Source of the DNA: Flammeovirgaceae bacterium
GTDB lineage: Bacteria; Bacteroidota; Bacteroidia; Cytophagales; Cyclobacteriaceae
NCBI GenBank assembly: GCA_003228395.1
Contig: QIDJ01000103.1
Coordinates: 1 to 6,619 of the forward strand
Direction: 5' to 3'
Length of the DNA stretch: 6,619 bases
Position 1 is the first letter of the stretch, and every line of letters begins with the position of its first letter. Shown piece after piece: positions 5,948-6,619 of this stretch. The notes under the pieces are model-generated. The model ran no database searches, was not told the origin of the DNA, and worked only from the letters and a program-made list of their open reading frames with translations. The position numbers and the translations under genes were made by a program.

Positions 5948-6619
5948 ATGGAAAATCAATTTGGAATCGCAGAAGCCCTGAAAGAGTTGAAGATTCAAAG
6001 CGAAAACTCCGGTGTTTCATCCGGATCGGTATGGCTTACCGGTGAAAGTGAAAAACTCGAATCCTGGTCTCCTGTTGACGGGAAGTTGGTTGCGGTGGTG
6101 CGATCTGCCGCAGAAGAGGAATATAATCAAGTAGTGGAAACTGCGTTGCAGGGATTCAGTGAATGGCGAAAGTGGCCCGCCCCGAAACGTGGTGAGGTAG
6201 TCAGGCAAATCGGACTGGAATTGAGGAAATATAAGGCGTCACTGGGTAAGCTTGTTTCCTGGGAAATGGGTAAATCGTACCAGGAAGGACTTGGCGAGGT
6301 ACAGGAGATGATTGATATCTGTGATTTTGCAGTGGGTCTCTCCCGGCAGTTGCATGGACTCACCATGCATTCTGAGCGGCCGTCACATCGTATGTACGAA
6401 CAATACCATCCGCTTGGAGTGGTAGGTATCATTTCATCATTTAATTTTCCAGTGGCTGTTTGGTCATGGAATACCATGATTGCGTGGGTGTGCGGAGACG
6501 TATGCGTGTGGAAACCTTCGGAAAAGGTGCCGTTGTGCAGCATTGCATGCCAGCATATTGTCAATACGGTATTTAAGGCAAACCAGGTTCCTGAAGGGGT
6601 GTCATGCCTGGTTAACGGG
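5948..6619 (+). CDS. aldehyde dehydrogenase, ALDH7 (antiquitin/piperideine-6-carboxylate dehydrogenase) family, 3' end beyond window
   Basis: The first 224 codons of an NAD-dependent aldehyde dehydrogenase that runs off the window; the family is about 500-515 residues, so roughly 44 % is shown. HSERPSHRMYEQYHPLGVVGI (141-161) and SSFNFPVAVWSWN (163-175) are characteristic of ALDH7. N166 is the oxyanion-hole Asn, and KPSEK (189-193) provides the Lys and Glu that hold the NAD ribose. The catalytic Cys and general-base Glu lie past the window edge and cannot be checked. ALDH7 bacterial members usually oxidise alpha-aminoadipate semialdehyde (as piperideine-6-carboxylate) to alpha-aminoadipate in lysine breakdown (AmaB-type); betaine- or other semialdehyde use is possible. 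No lysine-pathway neighbours are visible. The chosen ATG gives the usual N-terminal extension (MENQFGIAEALKELKI) before the domain; no Shine-Dalgarno. Confidence 0.94.
   Translation, partial: MENQFGIAEALKELKIQSENSGVSSGSVWLTGESEKLESWSPVDGKLVAVVRSAAEEEYNQVVETALQGFSEWRKWPAPKRGEVVRQIGLELRKYKASLGKLVSWEMGKSYQEGLGEVQEMIDICDFAVGLSRQLHGLTMHSERPSHRMYEQYHPLGVVGIISSFNFPVAVWSWNTMIAWVCGDVCVWKPSEKVPLCSIACQHIVNTVFKANQVPEGVSCLVNG

Noticed and set aside
1..6619. CRISPR array, tRNA/rRNA genes, transposase or defence genes
   Set aside because: No regularly spaced repeats, tRNA-like folds or matching protein motifs were seen on either strand.

Overview
The window looks like ordinary chromosomal DNA from a member of the Bacteroidota, perhaps of the Chitinophagales/Sphingobacteriales type. 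The reasons are moderate GC, A/T-rich leaders without Shine-Dalgarno sequences before almost every start codon, a TAnnTTTG-type promoter element before the last gene, and the character of the proteins (a DHRS4-like SDR, a small Hsp20, an anchored Deg/HtrA protease, an ALDH7). The phylum is an inference from these signs; no rRNA or marker gene is present.

Layout. (1) Positions 1-1635 hold a divergent pair of NAD(P)H oxidoreductases: a short-chain dehydrogenase on the minus strand, cut by the window edge, and a zinc-free medium-chain dehydrogenase/reductase of the enoyl-thioester-reductase type on the plus strand. Their start codons are 76 bp apart. (2) Positions 1639-2048, minus strand, hold a wrecked phytanoyl-CoA dioxygenase (PhyH)-like gene. 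Its N-terminal segment with an in-frame TAA and its last ~16 codons remain; the middle is gone and is replaced by about 150 bp carrying three back-to-back hairpins. (3) Positions 2041-3318, minus strand, hold an Nramp-fold transporter in which the metal-binding DPGN motif of helix 1 is replaced by GVSH. Its stop codon overlaps the start of the PhyH remnant, so the two probably once formed an operon. (4) Positions 3319-3769 are a 451-bp divergent intergenic region with a dyad before the transporter and two matching palindromic boxes before the next gene. (5) Positions 3770-5847 hold two protein-quality-control genes on the plus strand: an Hsp20 holdase, closed by a strong intrinsic terminator, then a membrane-anchored Deg/HtrA serine protease with two PDZ domains. 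(6) From 5948 to the window end is the first part of an ALDH7 (antiquitin-type) aldehyde dehydrogenase with its own likely promoter.

How the genes relate. Hsp20 and Deg both deal with misfolded proteins (cytoplasm and cell envelope respectively) but are separated by a terminator, so they are neighbours rather than one transcript. The SDR and MDR may act on related carbonyl or enoyl substrates from a shared control region. The transporter and the lost dioxygenase were once coupled. I found no defence system, mobile-element gene, CRISPR array, tRNA or rRNA. The most unusual items are the broken PhyH gene with its hairpin cluster and the transporter without a canonical metal site.
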